Below are positions 39,573 to 50,722 of a stretch of 64,000 nt of DNA, one piece after another. The notes below the pieces were generated by a model, which saw nothing but the letters and a program-made list of their open reading frames with translations, was not told where the DNA came from and ran no database searches. The first letter of the stretch is position 1, and every line of letters begins with the position of its first letter. Made by a program: the position numbers and the translations under genes. This stretch comes from Lumbricus terrestris. Its lineage: Eukaryota > Annelida > Clitellata > Crassiclitellata > Lumbricidae. Location: the NCBI GenBank assembly GCA_949752735.1, contig OX457046.1:35269230-35333229 (forward strand). The letters run 5' to 3'.

Positions 39573-41645
39573 TGATGATGATGATGACGACGATGTCAAT
39601 GACGACGACAATGGTGGTGATGATGACGATGACGACTATGACGATGACGATGATAACGAAGGTAAAAGCAAACAGTTTGAGAGAGCCATTAGTGGAAAGT
39701 GCTAGCGAATAGGCCTACAATTTACTGCCCTCTGCATATAATGGCTACCGTAGTCCTCTATACTTCATTCATTCATTCATTCATTCATTCATTCATTCAT
39801 TCGTTCTTTCTTTCTTTCATTCATTCAATCATTCATTCATTCATTCATTCATTCATTCATTCATTCATTCATTCATTCATTCATTCATTCATTCATGTAG
39901 CGCTTCTTCAAGGGGACTACTCAGAAGCGCTCCCCACTCTAGCACGGCAAAAAGACAGTTTTGAGTTTAACAAAAAGTTTCAGTAAGAACCCCAGGAAGT
40001 AGAAGTAGTTCATGCGGGAGCCCATTCCAGACAACTGGCCCGATCACAGAAAATGTTCTGTTCTGCATCGTTGCAGTTCGTGCGAATGGGACCAAGAGCA
40101 ATCCCTTCTGTGCAGAACGGAGGGGGCGGTGGTCTTGGTACTCGTGGAGCAACAAACCCTCGCAAGTAGTTTGGGGCAATTCCAAGCTGCCATTGCCTAA
40201 CTAGAGCAGCGATCCTAAAATTAATTCAATGCGCTGCCGAGTGGGAAGCCAGTGTAAAGTCTTCAACCTTTAGCTAGATACATCATCAAATTTAGGGATT
40301 TGTCCAATTAAACGTGCTGCAGACTGTTAGACTCTGTTTATGCACATTATTCGATTGGATGGGAAGCCAGAGTAGAGTGACGAGCAATTATTGTCAAGAC
40401 GGGAAGTAATGTTTGATGGTTCAACTCCTAATCTCTCTTAGGGCCCAACGTCAACGAGCACGAGAATTGTAGCAAAGTAACTGGGGAGGGGGGGGGACTT
40501 AGACCATGTTCCACGTGGTTTTGAGGTGACGACGGCAATAATTCTCACCCTAACCTCAACTCAACATAAATCAACGTCTGACCGTTAATTCTCATTTTGG
40601 ATCGAACTCGCCAGAGGTTCGATGAAACCACGTAGCCTGTAAAAGAAGCATGACATGGAAATTAACGATTGAACTCCACCACTGGTTGTTCTCTGCCAGT
40701 GCCAGTCCCAAGCCTGGATAAAGGAGGAGGGCGACACTAATCATCTTTGATATGGCAGTGTCGTTAAGCATGTAACAAGCAAATTAGCGATTGCAAAAGT
40801 AGGCCTATACGGTAGTCCAGCACCTGTAGAAGTTCAGAATTTACGATTACGCTCACCAGTGCTTTTTAGCGCGCAGTTCTGCCAAAAATTTGCAATAACA
40901 GTGATAAATGGATTTTTCAAATTATAAAAGCACTTATTTGCAGTTTAAAAAATGGTAAAATGTTCATTGTTATCCGATTGGGAGTAGGGCCTATTCAGGG
41001 TTGGATACAGAAATTTTAGAACGGGGCAAAACAAATTGTGTCTTGTTGGACAAATCTCTAAAAAAATTCGTTGATCGTTGGCCGAAAAAATGTGATGACT
41101 TTTTTTGCCGTTTGGTCGAAATATCATGAAAAGATACAATTTACACCGCCAAAAAATAACTGACTGAGGACCTTTTTAGTCGTACATGTATGTTATTTCT
41201 TTTCTCACCTTTCCCCCGCTACATTGTTTCAAAACTTGTTCAGACATTGCATCATATGCTACTTTTTTCCTCTCACCTTTCCTGTTGCATTGATTTAAAG
41301 CCTGTTGAGACATGATGGGGAGGTCCAGCGCAATTTCCCAATGGGAGGCCGTGGAAGGGTTTGACCCCCGCTTGGATCCGCCCCTGGACCTATTTCACCA
41401 TAGAGGATGTGAAGTGAAAGAAGGAGTTAAGCAGTTCTAATGACTCCATAAAAGAAGCCCTGTACATTGTACACTACCTTTGCGGCCAACGCGTGAAGTT
41501 TCTTCCCCTGCGCGTCGTCCAACTTGACGATGTCGATGAACCGTCTAGCCATCTCGTGGTAGTCATTCTCCGTCAGAACTCCATCCTTATCCGTGTCAGT
41601 CGCCGCGAAGTACGTCTTCAGCTTACGAAGGTAGAAGGCCGACAT
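39114..41645 (-). CDS. Invertebrate-type sarcoplasmic calcium-binding protein (EF-hand), two exons
   Basis: A small cytosolic calcium buffer of the SCP/calexcitin-like family, abundant in invertebrate muscle and neurons. Exons 41478-41645 and 39114-39479 join at phase 0 (donor GTAGTG, acceptor CCAACAG) to give 177 residues, the usual SCP size. EF1 loop is DTDKDGVLTEND (residues about 17-28), EF3 DINKDGSIQLDE and EF4 DSNSDGVISLDE. The second hand (WATDGKSLTQDQ) lacks the loop acids and is probably silent, as in several SCPs. The C-terminus DFFTGEDEKS..RLFWGPLV fits the aromatic -FGPL ending of the family. The start ATG at 41643-41645 gives the expected short N-terminal helix. An upstream non-coding exon is possible. 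The 2.0-kb intron contains a LINE tail, poly-Asp-like triplets and a MITE. Confidence 0.9.
39536..39660. repeat. (GAY)n trinucleotide repeat in the calcium-binding gene intron
   Basis: GAC/GAT triplets, 57 nt from the exon 2 acceptor. Gives poly-Asp and poly-Met frames on the plus strand that are not genes. Confidence 0.9.
39765..40225 (-). mobile_element. 5'-truncated LINE 3' end with long (TGAA)n tail
   Basis: In the intron of the calcium-binding gene. About 33 (ATTC) units on the plus strand, then TGTAGCGCTTCTTCAAGGGGA and CAGAAGCGCTCCCCACTC. The minus frame includes LLLVPFARTATMQNRTFSVI and GPVVWNGLPHELLLLP. Confidence 0.82.
40670..40770. repeat. Interspersed repeat R2 (CCAGTCCC-AGCCTGGATA)
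   Basis: GTGCCAGTCCCAAGCCTGGAT and GGAGGAGGGCGACACTAATC recur at 15255-15330 (CAGTCCCAATCCTGGATAG, GGAGGGCGACGCTAATGGTC). Family not recognised. Confidence 0.55.
40996..41386 (+). mobile_element. hAT-like MITE (CAGGGGCGGATCC family), copy in calcium-binding gene intron
   Basis: 391 bp. Ends CAGGGTTGGATACAG and the complement of CAGGGGCGGATCCAAG. Flanks GGCCTATT and GACCTATT match at 7 of 8. Interior has the AAAAAATGTGATGACTTTTTTTGCCG block. Confidence 0.75.
41478..41645 (-). CDS. Calcium-binding protein exon 1
   Basis: 168 nt, 56 codons, start MSAFYLRKLKTYFAATDTDK. Contains EF1. Donor GTAGTG after 41478, phase 0. Confidence 0.88.
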
Positions 41646-41994
41646 GTTAATTGCTACTGCTCTGTGTGATCTGGCTATTGATACGGATGCTGCCTAACTC
41701 CCGTGGTTCTCTATCCCAACTGAATCTAGAGTGACCGGTGTGCTGAAGGTGCCTCATGCCAAACGACCACCTTCCTCTTAGGCTCTAACCACCTGGTGAA
41801 TAGCCAACGAGCCGCCAAGGCCAGAGCTCCCTGTATACGCATGGGCAGTCAAGGTGGAGCGACCCGATCTATAACTGTTTGTTTACCGCTGATCTGTTAA
41901 TAGACCGAAATAATTACTGCACTGTTGTTATGTCGGCGACCATTTCGGTTTTGTGTGTTTTCGTACATTTTAGCTAACATTATCAAATTGGCAT
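41646..41994 (-). promoter_or_regulatory. Upstream region of the calcium-binding gene
   Basis: About 350 bases of mixed composition. Contains a GC-richer block (41755-41870) that could be a 5' UTR exon or promoter. No defined site can be supported. Confidence 0.3.
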
Positions 41995-42240
41995 TAATAA
42001 ATAAATAAAATAAACCAATCAATCAATTTATCAATCAATCATTCTTTTTGACATCAATGAATAAATATAAATAAATGAAATAAATAAAAATGAATCAATT
42101 AATCAATCAATCATACATTCATTCAACCAATCAATCAGTCAGTCAGTTAATCAATAAATCAATCAATCAACCAATCAATCAACCAATCAACCAACCAATC
42201 AATCAATTAATCAATCAATCGATCAATCGAAAAATTAATT
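41995..42240. repeat. (AATC/AAAT)n tract
   Basis: Long imperfect AATC/AATA tetranucleotide run, likely an expanded retroelement tail. Confidence 0.85.
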
Positions 42241-42855
42241 AACCAAATCGTTTGTTTGACAATGATTAATAATTACCAACAAACCTACTATTGAACCTCA
42301 TGACCAACTTGATGAGGACAGAATTTTTGCACATGAGGTTGCAGCTCTTGCCAAAGCTCGTCTCTTTTGTCCTTCTGTAAGCATTTAACTTAACCCGCAC
42401 GTGGATTTCGAGTGGCGCTTTAGAAATTTGGAGATTACGATTACGATTACTAAGTTCAGCAAATGCAGTCCAATGGCCCGCAGCGACGGGGTGTCGAAAC
42501 AACATTAGTGGACAATACGTGTGGCCGATTTCGACGGCTCATGGTTTGCGATAAACGCATGTTTTGATTCGCATGCAGACGATAATAATATTGAGAGACG
42601 AATTGCTGCGCTGACACTCAAAGTGCTTCTTGGAATATTTGCAAATAATGTGTCACTAGTTTTAAGCATGAGCTTCCCATTTAAAACGAATTTTTTTCTG
42701 CCTTTGATTCCATGTCGATCAGATCTAATTAACGCGCCCGATCAACGCGCCAAAAATTTTAATCGCCATTTTTTAGCGCGTAAATCGCAAGCGTTAATCG
42801 TTAATCAACAGCCCTATTTATATAATTATGTATGTATGCATGTATGTATGTTTGT

Positions 42856-43223
42856 CAAGGGCGGATATTTTCGATGGGGGGCCAAAATTTTGGGTCGCCT
42901 TTTCCGCCCGCCAAAAAACTGATGACTTTTTTAGTCGTCAGCCTCTAATTTCCCAAAAAAGAAACCTTTTCCATCCGCCGAAAAACCTGATGACCTTCTT
43001 TTTTTTAGTCATCAGCCTCCAATTTCCAAAAAGATACCTTTTCCCATTCGCCCTCCACCCAAAACACTGATGACCTTCTTCGCCGCTGCGGGGAACGGAC
43101 ATGCGGAGCTACTCACGGGTGGGGGGGCCAAATCAACTTTTCAGGCCAGTATAGCTGGGGGGAAATAAAGAAATTTCTAAATCAGGGGCCATGGCGGATT
43201 GGCCCCCTCTGGATCCGCCCCTG
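42856..43223 (+). mobile_element. hAT-like MITE (CAGGGGCGGATCC family) inserted in an (ATGT)n array
   Basis: 368 bp. Left end CAAGGGCGGATATT; right end complements CAGGGGCGGATCCAGAGG. Flanks ATGTTTGT and ATGTATGT match at 7 of 8, and ATGT repeats lie on both sides. Interior repeats AAAAACTGATGACCTTCTTT and AGTCATCAGCCTC two to three times. Confidence 0.78.
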
Positions 43224-43505
43224 ATGTATGTATGTATGTATGTATGTATGTATGTATGTATGTATGTATGTATGTATGTATGTATGTATGTATGTATGTA
43301 TGTATGTATGTATGTATGTATGTATGTATGTATGTATGTATGTATGTATGTATGTATGTATGTATGTATGTATGTATGTATGTATGTATGTATGTATGTA
43401 TGTATGTATGTATGTATGTATGTATGTATGTATGTATGTATGTATGTATGTATGTATATATGTATGTATGTACGTATGTACGCATGTACGTATGTACATG
43501 TATGT
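43224..43505. repeat. (ATGT)n microsatellite, about 260 bp
   Basis: Nearly perfect ATGT array, eroding to ACGT variants at its 3' edge. All YVCM/IHTY frames over it are artefacts of the repeat. Confidence 0.97.
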
Positions 43506-43874
43506 ATGCGGGCGATACGCATGGGCCAATCCCATAATATAATTATAGTTATATAATTATTATATTCATTGTTTCCTATATACTCTCTCTAAGTAGGCCT
43601 CTTGTTATATTCAGGCCTCACGGATATAGGTTTCTCGTGGCTTCCTACCTTGGGTCACCTATGCGGCACGTGTTCATGTATAGAATGGTATAGTTGTCGG
43701 TTATCTGTCTGTCGGGTATGTCTTTGGGCTCTTATATAACCAGGGCTGTTGTGGCTAAATAGAGGTGTCTATCCATGCAGTAGTTGCCTATGTCTGTCTG
43801 CTGATTTATTTTCCTGCGTATACCGAACATAAATATTAATTTTGCGTACATGGGCCTAGGCTAAATACCAGCAC

Positions 43875-44030
43875 AGGGTAAGAATTGCTGGAAGGTTTGG
43901 GGTTTAGACCTCCCAATCTTTCTTATAGCCCCTTAGTAAAGTCTGCTTTTCACACCCCAGTTCCAAGTGGATCATAGTCCAACCCTCACCCAGTTATTTT
44001 CTCACAATTCTCACACTATACCAGCATGTA
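43875..44030 (+). repeat. Interspersed repeat R1, copy 2
   Basis: About 75 to 80 percent similar by eye to 34465-34625 (GGTTTGGGGTTTAGACC, TTAGTAAAGTCTGCTTTTCA, TTCCAAGTGGATCATAG). Confidence 0.7.
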
Positions 44031-44318
44031 TAGTATTGTATACCCTCGACTACAGTAAATCATACTCATGACACTACACTTGATTGTAAGGTCAGGATGC
44101 AAGGTAGGTTATAGGACAGGGTATTAAGCCTAATCAGAGGTGAGTTGGGGGGGGGGATATATTTAATGTTGGCCTCCTTCGAGTGAAAATAGAGTTCTTA
44201 TGCAAAACTTTTCTCTTTAATGAACGATGCTGCAGTCCAGACTCCCGGATGTTTTAACTAAACATAACACTGTTATGCATACAAAACTGTGTGTTTTAGT
44301 ATTTTGTATGGGTGAGTG

Positions 44319-44480
44319 CGTGTGTGTATGTGTGTGAATGTGTGTGTGTGTGCTTGTGCATGAGTGTGTGTCTGTGTATGTATTCATGTATTTGTAGCCT
44401 ATATATGCTGGCATGCGTTCATATCACCGTGCGTGTGTACGTGTGTGCGTGTGTGCGTGTGTGCGTGTGTGCGTGAGCCT
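44319..44480. repeat. (TG)n microsatellite
   Basis: Interrupted TG/TGCG dinucleotide array. Confidence 0.9.
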
Positions 44481-44799
44481 GTCTTCGTGCGTTTCTGTTT
44501 GGGAGCGATTCGTGTGCTGTCTGCGAGCAGCTTCGGTGGCAGTGTTTATGGGTAAACAGGTATGTGGAAAAATGCTGCAGTTGATGAACGGTCCAAAGAT
44601 ATCCTATACGCTGTCTCTCCTTTCTCCTTCTTCTCCTCCCTCCTCCTTTCCCCAACGTCCACTTCCACATCTTTCTCTCCATCATCTCTTCCAACCACCA
44701 TTATTTTTATTATCCGACCCGAAAGTTTTCGACTCCTGCAGGTAATAGGCTACCAATGGAAAAAAATGTCTGTCTTATAAGTAGTTTTTGACGGATGAT

Positions 44800-45185
44800 G
44801 AATGCACACACGTACATGTATAATGCTTTGACACAAGCACACACACGCACACACGTATAATGCTTTGACACAAGCACACACACACACACACACACACGTA
44901 TAATGCTTTGACACAAGCACACACACGCACACATACACACACACACACACACTCACGTTCACACATTCACTCACACTCACATACACTCAAACACACACAC
45001 GCACACACACACATGCACATAGGACTACACTCACACTCACTCGCCAGCGAACGCCCGCGTGTGCACGTAAGCACGCAAGAGTCGCACACACGCATTCAAA
45101 CACACACTGTGACACACGCTCACACATTCAAACACACACTGTGACACATATACATACATTCAAACACACATAAACTGACACGCAC
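44800..45185. repeat. (CA)n array with a 40-45-bp higher-order unit
   Basis: The first part repeats CGTATAATGCTTTGACACAAGC followed by a CA run three times (about 44815-44935). The rest is a plain interrupted (CA)n with a TTCAAACACACACTGTGACACA unit at 45095-45165. Confidence 0.88.
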
Positions 45186-45489
45186 GCAGACGAAAATGTT
45201 TGTAGAAGAGTAATTATATTAAGTAGGCCTACATGATTCATGTACGCATGTCTGTATAATTATGTAATAATCAACACCGTTGTAAGAAGCGTCCATCTCT
45301 TTCGGATGGTCTCAAACGCCGTGAGGATTATTTTTAAAACAGTGCTTCTGTGCACCATGCATGCAGGTTATGCACGCATGCGTTTGCAGGTGCATCTTAG
45401 TGATAATTATTAGGACGAATTGTCATGGGAACACCTTCAAATTTAGCTGCTGCTGCTGTTGCCGCTCATGGGATTTTGCAGATGACAGG

Positions 45490-45850
45490 GCCAAGGCCGT
45501 AGCTGGGGGGGTTTGGGTGATTGAACACCCCGAAATGAAATAGGCCTAATGTAAAAATGAAATAATGCATTTATTGGAACATGATGTAAGAAGTGTGTAG
45601 GCCTAATGTAACTTCGAGCCAAAAATGGTCGGAAATCACGGAAAATAGTGTTTTTGCACCGCCGTGAACGTATTACGAGCCAAAAAGTTAAGAAAAGCAG
45701 GCGATGATTACAAAAAGTCGTCAGAAAATTTTCCGACTAAAAGGGTCGTGTCAGAAATTTCGACGACCAAAAAAACCTCGTCAAGAAATTTCGCCCAAAA
45801 GAAAAACTCGAGAAACATGGCCTTGGACAGGGCGACAATTTTCCTTCACA
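45490..45850 (+). mobile_element. CCAAGGCCGTAG-type MITE, one end clear
   Basis: Starts CCAAGGCCGTAGCTGGGGGG with GGTTTGGGTGATTGAACACCC, shared with the complement of 36950-37030. Interior repeats AAAAAGTCGTCAGAAA. Far end not identified. Confidence 0.45.
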
Positions 45851-45855
45851 AACGA

Positions 45856-46974
45856 CAGGGTGGGCCAAATAAGTAATCCCATATACATTTTTGCCAATAT
45901 CTTGTTCAGAAATAGGAATTTGTAAATCACTGTTAACAGACTTAAAGGTAATTCATACGTACGTACAAATTGGTACAATAGCCAAATTTCATCAAAACAT
46001 ATGAAACAGAACAAACGTTGCATCACTTTTGGTGAGTCCAACCACTGCATGTTTTCCGACGATACAGAAACGTAACGGATCAAAAAGTAATTTTTTTCAT
46101 CAAGTCACGCCTGAAATAATTGTGATTAAAAATAATAGACTTGACATTGCTTCACAACTTGTGTTCAGTGTGCCCACCACCAGTGCTCACATCTGTTCTC
46201 AGTCTCTTTGTATAGTTGTTGGTGGCCTGGCTGATGGGTTCATGCATGGGGTAAATCTTCCCATTTCGAGTCCAGTGCGACCGTCAATAATCTCTTAGCA
46301 CTCTTGGTTTTGGCCGCAGATTGTGGTATTTATCCGGCATAGCTATCCATACTTGATTATCCGTCGGATAAAAATCCGGAGATTTGGGGGCCATTGGTTC
46401 TTCTCAGAGAAATCAGCGCAGTAATATTGAAGTTAAACCGATTTCCTTTCATCAACGGCTTATTTCTTATAACTCTCAATGTAACTCTTAATTTCTCCGC
46501 TCTAACTGTCCATGAAAGTATAAGTGATGATTATAGTTTGAGCTCCAATGCCCTGCATATGAAATATCTGAATGCAAATTTTGTCTGTCATTGAAGCATT
46601 GGCCATTTTAGTGTTTCATAAATTTCAATTTCACTGTTTTAACAAACAAAATCTGAAAAATAGTTCTTTATTTGCAACTTCAAGGTCAGACTGCTGAATG
46701 ATGTCACACTTACTTGCAGCTACGCTGGTACATGTTTCTTTTCTAAATAGCAGCCTTGTAGTAATATCAAGTTCATTTGATAACAATTATTTGAAATATG
46801 ACTTGGTAAAATCGTTTTTTGTTCCCTTTGGTTGCGTTATATTTTTCGATCGTCACAAAACAGTGAGTGGGCTCACAAAAGTGATATAACTTTGTTCTGT
46901 TTTAAATTTCACGGTAAAAATATGGGGTAAGATATGGCAAAAAAATTTAGGGATCACTTTTTTGGCCAACCCTG
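45856..46974 (-). mobile_element. Tc1/mariner-like fossil element with long inverted ends
   Basis: About 1.1 kb. Ends CAGGGTGGGCCAAATAAGT and the complement of CAGGGTTGGCCAAAAAAGTG. Inner inverted blocks (AGAACAAA-GTT-ATCACTTTTG-GTGAG) lie near 46010 and 46880. On the minus strand a short frame near 46160-46260 reads INEPTRQATNNYTKR-like then GGGHTEH, resembling the last residues of mariner-type transposases. No TA duplication is evident. Heavily decayed. Confidence 0.65.
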
Positions 46975-47074
46975 TCGATCTCAGACACCTGCACAGTGCA
47001 AAACCATACCGGATGAGAGTTACATGAAAGCCGTCATTTAACAGACATATAGATGGAAAGACAAAAAGTAAGAT

Positions 47075-47392
47075 CGACAGATGGACAGGCAGACAGACAG
47101 ACAGACGGACGAATGGATGGATGGATGGATGGACGGATGGACGGATGGATTGATTGATGGATGGATGGATGGATGGATGGATGGATATACAGAAGGACAG
47201 ACGGACAGAGAAATAGTCAGACAGCCCAACAGACAGACAGACAGACAGATAGACAGACAGATAAATATACAGACAAACAGACCGACAAGCATAAAAACAC
47301 ATATACAATTATAGAACAGACTGTTGGACAGACAGAATGGCAAGAAAACAGACACACAATAAAACAGACAGGCAGACAGACAGCCTGATCAT
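47075..47392. repeat. (GACA)n and (GGAT)n compound microsatellite
   Basis: GACA units, then GGAT units (47110-47185), then GACA units again. Confidence 0.92.
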
Positions 47393-48014
47393 CTCTTGCA
47401 ATCAGGTACTACATCTCTCAGCACACTTTCATCTATTAACACCATCTGTCGGGTCTTTGACGGCGCATATGTGAGCCAGGATACAGAAGGAGGAGAAATA
47501 TTCTGTCCGGGTCGTGCAATTATATCACCTGGTTAGCGGTGTCTATTTATACAGGTAGTAGCAGCAGGTTTCCGGTGGTTCGCATGCCAGGCTGCAGGGA
47601 TCACACGGAACTCGGGTCCCATTTCAATCCGACCTCAGCCAGACACACGACCAGAGGAGACTTCGGCAATTATTATGGCAATTATGATACCAGAGGAACA
47701 TTGGGCGCGGTGTGACTACAAATAGATTGTGTTTCAAGAGGCGATATTGTTATTATTCTAGGAAGACTGGTTTTTTGAAGGACAATTCTATGTATCCTAT
47801 TGCATTTATTAACTTGCTATAGCGCCGCTCTATAAGTAGCTATTTAGTATCGCTGCCAAGGCGAGAATTAACCATCGAGAGTAGAAAAAGGTTATAGAGA
47901 TGGAGAATTTAGTGGGATGATTCCCACCGAAATATGGTAAAACATAGTGAGGAAGGAATGGTTTTCCAAAGTGAGGTTCCAAAGGTGGCACAGGATCTAC
48001 GCTATACTGTTGAG

Positions 48015-48394
48015 CAGCGGTTCCCAACCTTTTTTTTTTTTACCTCAGGGCCACTTTTTCTAAGTTGAAGAACAAGAGGGCAACTATTTGTTAGTTAAAG
48101 AACATTAGGGGGCCACAATGCTAAAATTTAATTAACTAAAAGCATATAAAATGTCATAATTGTCATTATTGTTATAATTGTTTGAAAATAGAATGTTTGA
48201 TGTTATTTATAGAGATCAAAATAAAATATTTTTTATAGAAAATAATTATGTGTTCTATCCTGTAAAAATTGTCAATTTTTCATATATTTTTGTTAATTCT
48301 TTGAGAGATGAGGGCCACTTTGAGGCCTGGCGGGCCATTTTTTCAGGCTTGGCGGGCCACTTTTGACCCGCGGGCCACGGGTTGGGAACCGCTG
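48015..48394 (+). mobile_element. hAT-like MITE (CAGCGGTTCCCAACC ends)
   Basis: 380 bp. Perfect inverted ends CAGCGGTTCCCAACC. Flanks CTGTTGAG and CTGTAGAG match at 7 of 8. Contains the GGCGGGCCA blocks typical of this widespread MITE type. The same terminal sequence is known from hAT-derived elements in many animals. Confidence 0.88.
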
Positions 48395-48711
48395 CTGTAG
48401 AGAATGCTATAGAAGATATGAGCTTACAGTATAGAAGTATACCGTACAAATAGTCTATTTCGATCGGATAGCATGGGTTCCTAATAGAATATCACTCCAA
48501 AGGTTCAAAAGGGAATTTCCGATAACCATTTGCCAGTGGAATTGTGCAATTTCTATATAGAAAATAATAATAATTATTATTTTCAATTAGAATTTTTAAT
48601 ATTTTTAATAGATGAAAGCATCATGGCAAAATGGTAAATCATATAGGAGCCATAAGTCATGGAAAGGCTAAAGTTAGAGAAACCAGGATGGCTGGAGACG
48701 GACGGACAGAC

Positions 48712-48790
48712 TCACAGGCAGACAGACAGACAGACAGGCAGGCAGGCAGACAGACAGGCAGGCAGACAAACAGACGGAGTGACGGACAGA
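48712..48790. repeat. (GACA/GGCA)n microsatellite
   Basis: Imperfect GACA tetranucleotide run. Confidence 0.85.
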
Positions 48791-49031
48791 CAGAGAGGGC
48801 AATGAACTGACAGGTACGGAGAGATGCAAGGATTGAGAAAGTAGGTCTTACACACACGCGGTAGACAAAGCAAAGCGAGGAAGAAGATGAGAAATAGAAC
48901 AAGACAGAGAAAAACAGGTTGAGGAGAATCGTGGAGAGCTTTATTGAAAGGGAGCGAGACAGCTATAGCAAGAATAATCGGAAAAGAGAAATACAACGGG
49001 AAACAGAGACAAGCGGAGTAGCACAACACTG

Positions 49032-49166
<135 letters not shown>

Positions 49167-49335
49167 GACGGAGACAAAGAGAAAGAGAGTGTGAGAGAGT
49201 GAGACGGTGGGAGAGAGAAAAAGAGAAAAAACATGGAGAGAGAAAACGAGAGACAGAGTCGGACAAACGACATAAATCAAGCAACAGCTAAGAACGAGGA
49301 GAAAAAAAACAAGTGGAAGAGTCAGAGACAAGTAC

Positions 49336-49336
<1 letters not shown>

Positions 49337-49394
<58 letters not shown>

Positions 49395-49565
49395 GTACAT
49401 ACCGACAGACAGACAGACAGTACATACAGCATTACAGACAGACAGGCAAACAGACAGACACGCAGACAGACAGACAGTACAGACAGATAGACAGACAGAC
49501 AGACAGTACAGACAGATAGACAGACAGACAGACCGTACAGACAGACAGGCACGCAGACAGACAGA
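49337..49565. repeat. (GACA)n microsatellite with GTACATAC interruptions
   Basis: GACA blocks separated by AGTACAGACAGATAGACAG units. Confidence 0.93.
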
Positions 49566-50039
49566 GTAGTGAGAAGGAGACAGAGAGTGTGTGAGTGATG
49601 GAAAACAATAGACAAGAGGACAATGGAAGAGAACTTTTAAAAGCAGCTAATTATCTTTATGGCGGGTTCAGTGTCCTAAACCAGCTTTGCCCTTTTCGTT
49701 ATGGACGTCAACAGCTGCTAGCGAACATTTATGACAACAACGCTTTTACAGAAATTAATCCTTCTTCCGTTGCTCGAAATCTAGGCCTATAACGGCTACG
49801 AATGCCTAAAAACTGTCTAACTTTAGGCTACCACGCAGCTGGATAATCATATTTACAGCTCTATGTACTTCTTAAAGGTCTATAAAAACGCAACGTAAGA
49901 AATGGGATGAGCAATTTTCAACAGCTGAAGCAATCAATTTCTGAGAAAAATGCGCTACGTATTTCTAGGAAGAATGCAGTAATTCATATATGCAGCAGTG
50001 CGAAGCGCTTGAAAATGCGCTGCATAAAAGTCCAGCTAT

Positions 50040-50160
50040 ATAAACACATAGATGCAACACACACTGCAACACACACACCAACCCAACACACACACACACA
50101 CACACACACATTCAGCCAGCCACCCACCCACTCACACACTCACTCACTCACACACATACC
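50040..50160. repeat. (CA)n microsatellite
   Basis: Interrupted CA and CACT run. Confidence 0.88.
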
Positions 50161-50311
50161 AATTATAAATTTTCCGACAGTAGAACTTTTTCATTACATT
50201 CATACGGGCATGAAGTGCTAGCGACTTCATTTTCCTCAGCCTCGGCGTATACGAGTTCGCGTGGCCAGTCCTATTCCTCACCGTTTTGTCCCCGACAGTG
50301 TGTGTGCATTT

Positions 50312-50522
50312 TTCTACTAGCGCCCCTTCCAGAAAACCACTGAGACGAGCTCCCGACCACAGCGCGGGCGCTGAATCTGAGTTTCATACCAAAGCGCACG
50401 AGCAATTGCGAGTGAAGGACTTGCCCATGGTCCCTACGCGGCGCCTTGAGGTGGATTCGAACCTGAAATCCTTCGGCTTCAAGGCAACGAACATTACACT
50501 ACACCACCGCGCCCCACAACTG
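50312..50522 (-). repeat. SINE-A, minus strand
   Basis: Complement of the SINE: TAGCGCCCCTTCCAG, GAGACGAGCTCCCGACC, AGTGAAGGACTTGCCCATGG and GGTGGATTCGAACCTG, ending ACCACCGCGCCCCAC. Confidence 0.85.
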
Positions 50523-50579
50523 TGTACGCCGTAGGGCCTACGATCACTCGTTGGTCTGGACTTGGTAAGCGGACTCATG

Positions 50580-50722
50580 TAATTTCATAGCTGAGTTGGC
50601 TATCTATTATAGAGATGCTATTTGAACAGATATCTCAAGCCAACTTTTTCTCCCGGGCCAGGATTTGAACCAGCGACCTATCGATTTACAGTCCAACGTC
50701 CTAACCACTGCACCACCGAGAA
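50580..50722 (-). repeat. tRNA-Tyr-derived SINE head
   Basis: Minus strand reads GGTGGTGCAGTGGTTAGGAC, GGACTGTAAATCGATAGGTC and GCTGGTTCAAATCCTGGCC. The anticodon-loop CTGTAAA (GTA) and the AGGTCGCTGGTTC T-arm run match tRNA-Tyr. It lacks a proper acceptor stem and ends in a non-tRNA body, so it is a SINE rather than a gene. Confidence 0.7.

Noticed and set aside
39511..39712. Poly-Asp frame near the calcium-binding gene, as an acidic calcium-buffer exon
   Set aside because: It is on the opposite strand within the intron and is a plain GAY triplet repeat.
43133..43556. Long open frames of YVCM/IHTY repeats (also at 53318-53715, 55865-56414, 63259-63926)
   Set aside because: Tetranucleotide repeats without stops are open in every frame on both strands. 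No protein family or start context supports them.
50640..50720. Functional tRNA-Tyr gene
   Set aside because: Although the anticodon and T-arm look like tRNA-Tyr, the acceptor stem does not pair, animal tRNA-Tyr genes usually carry an intron, and a SINE body follows.
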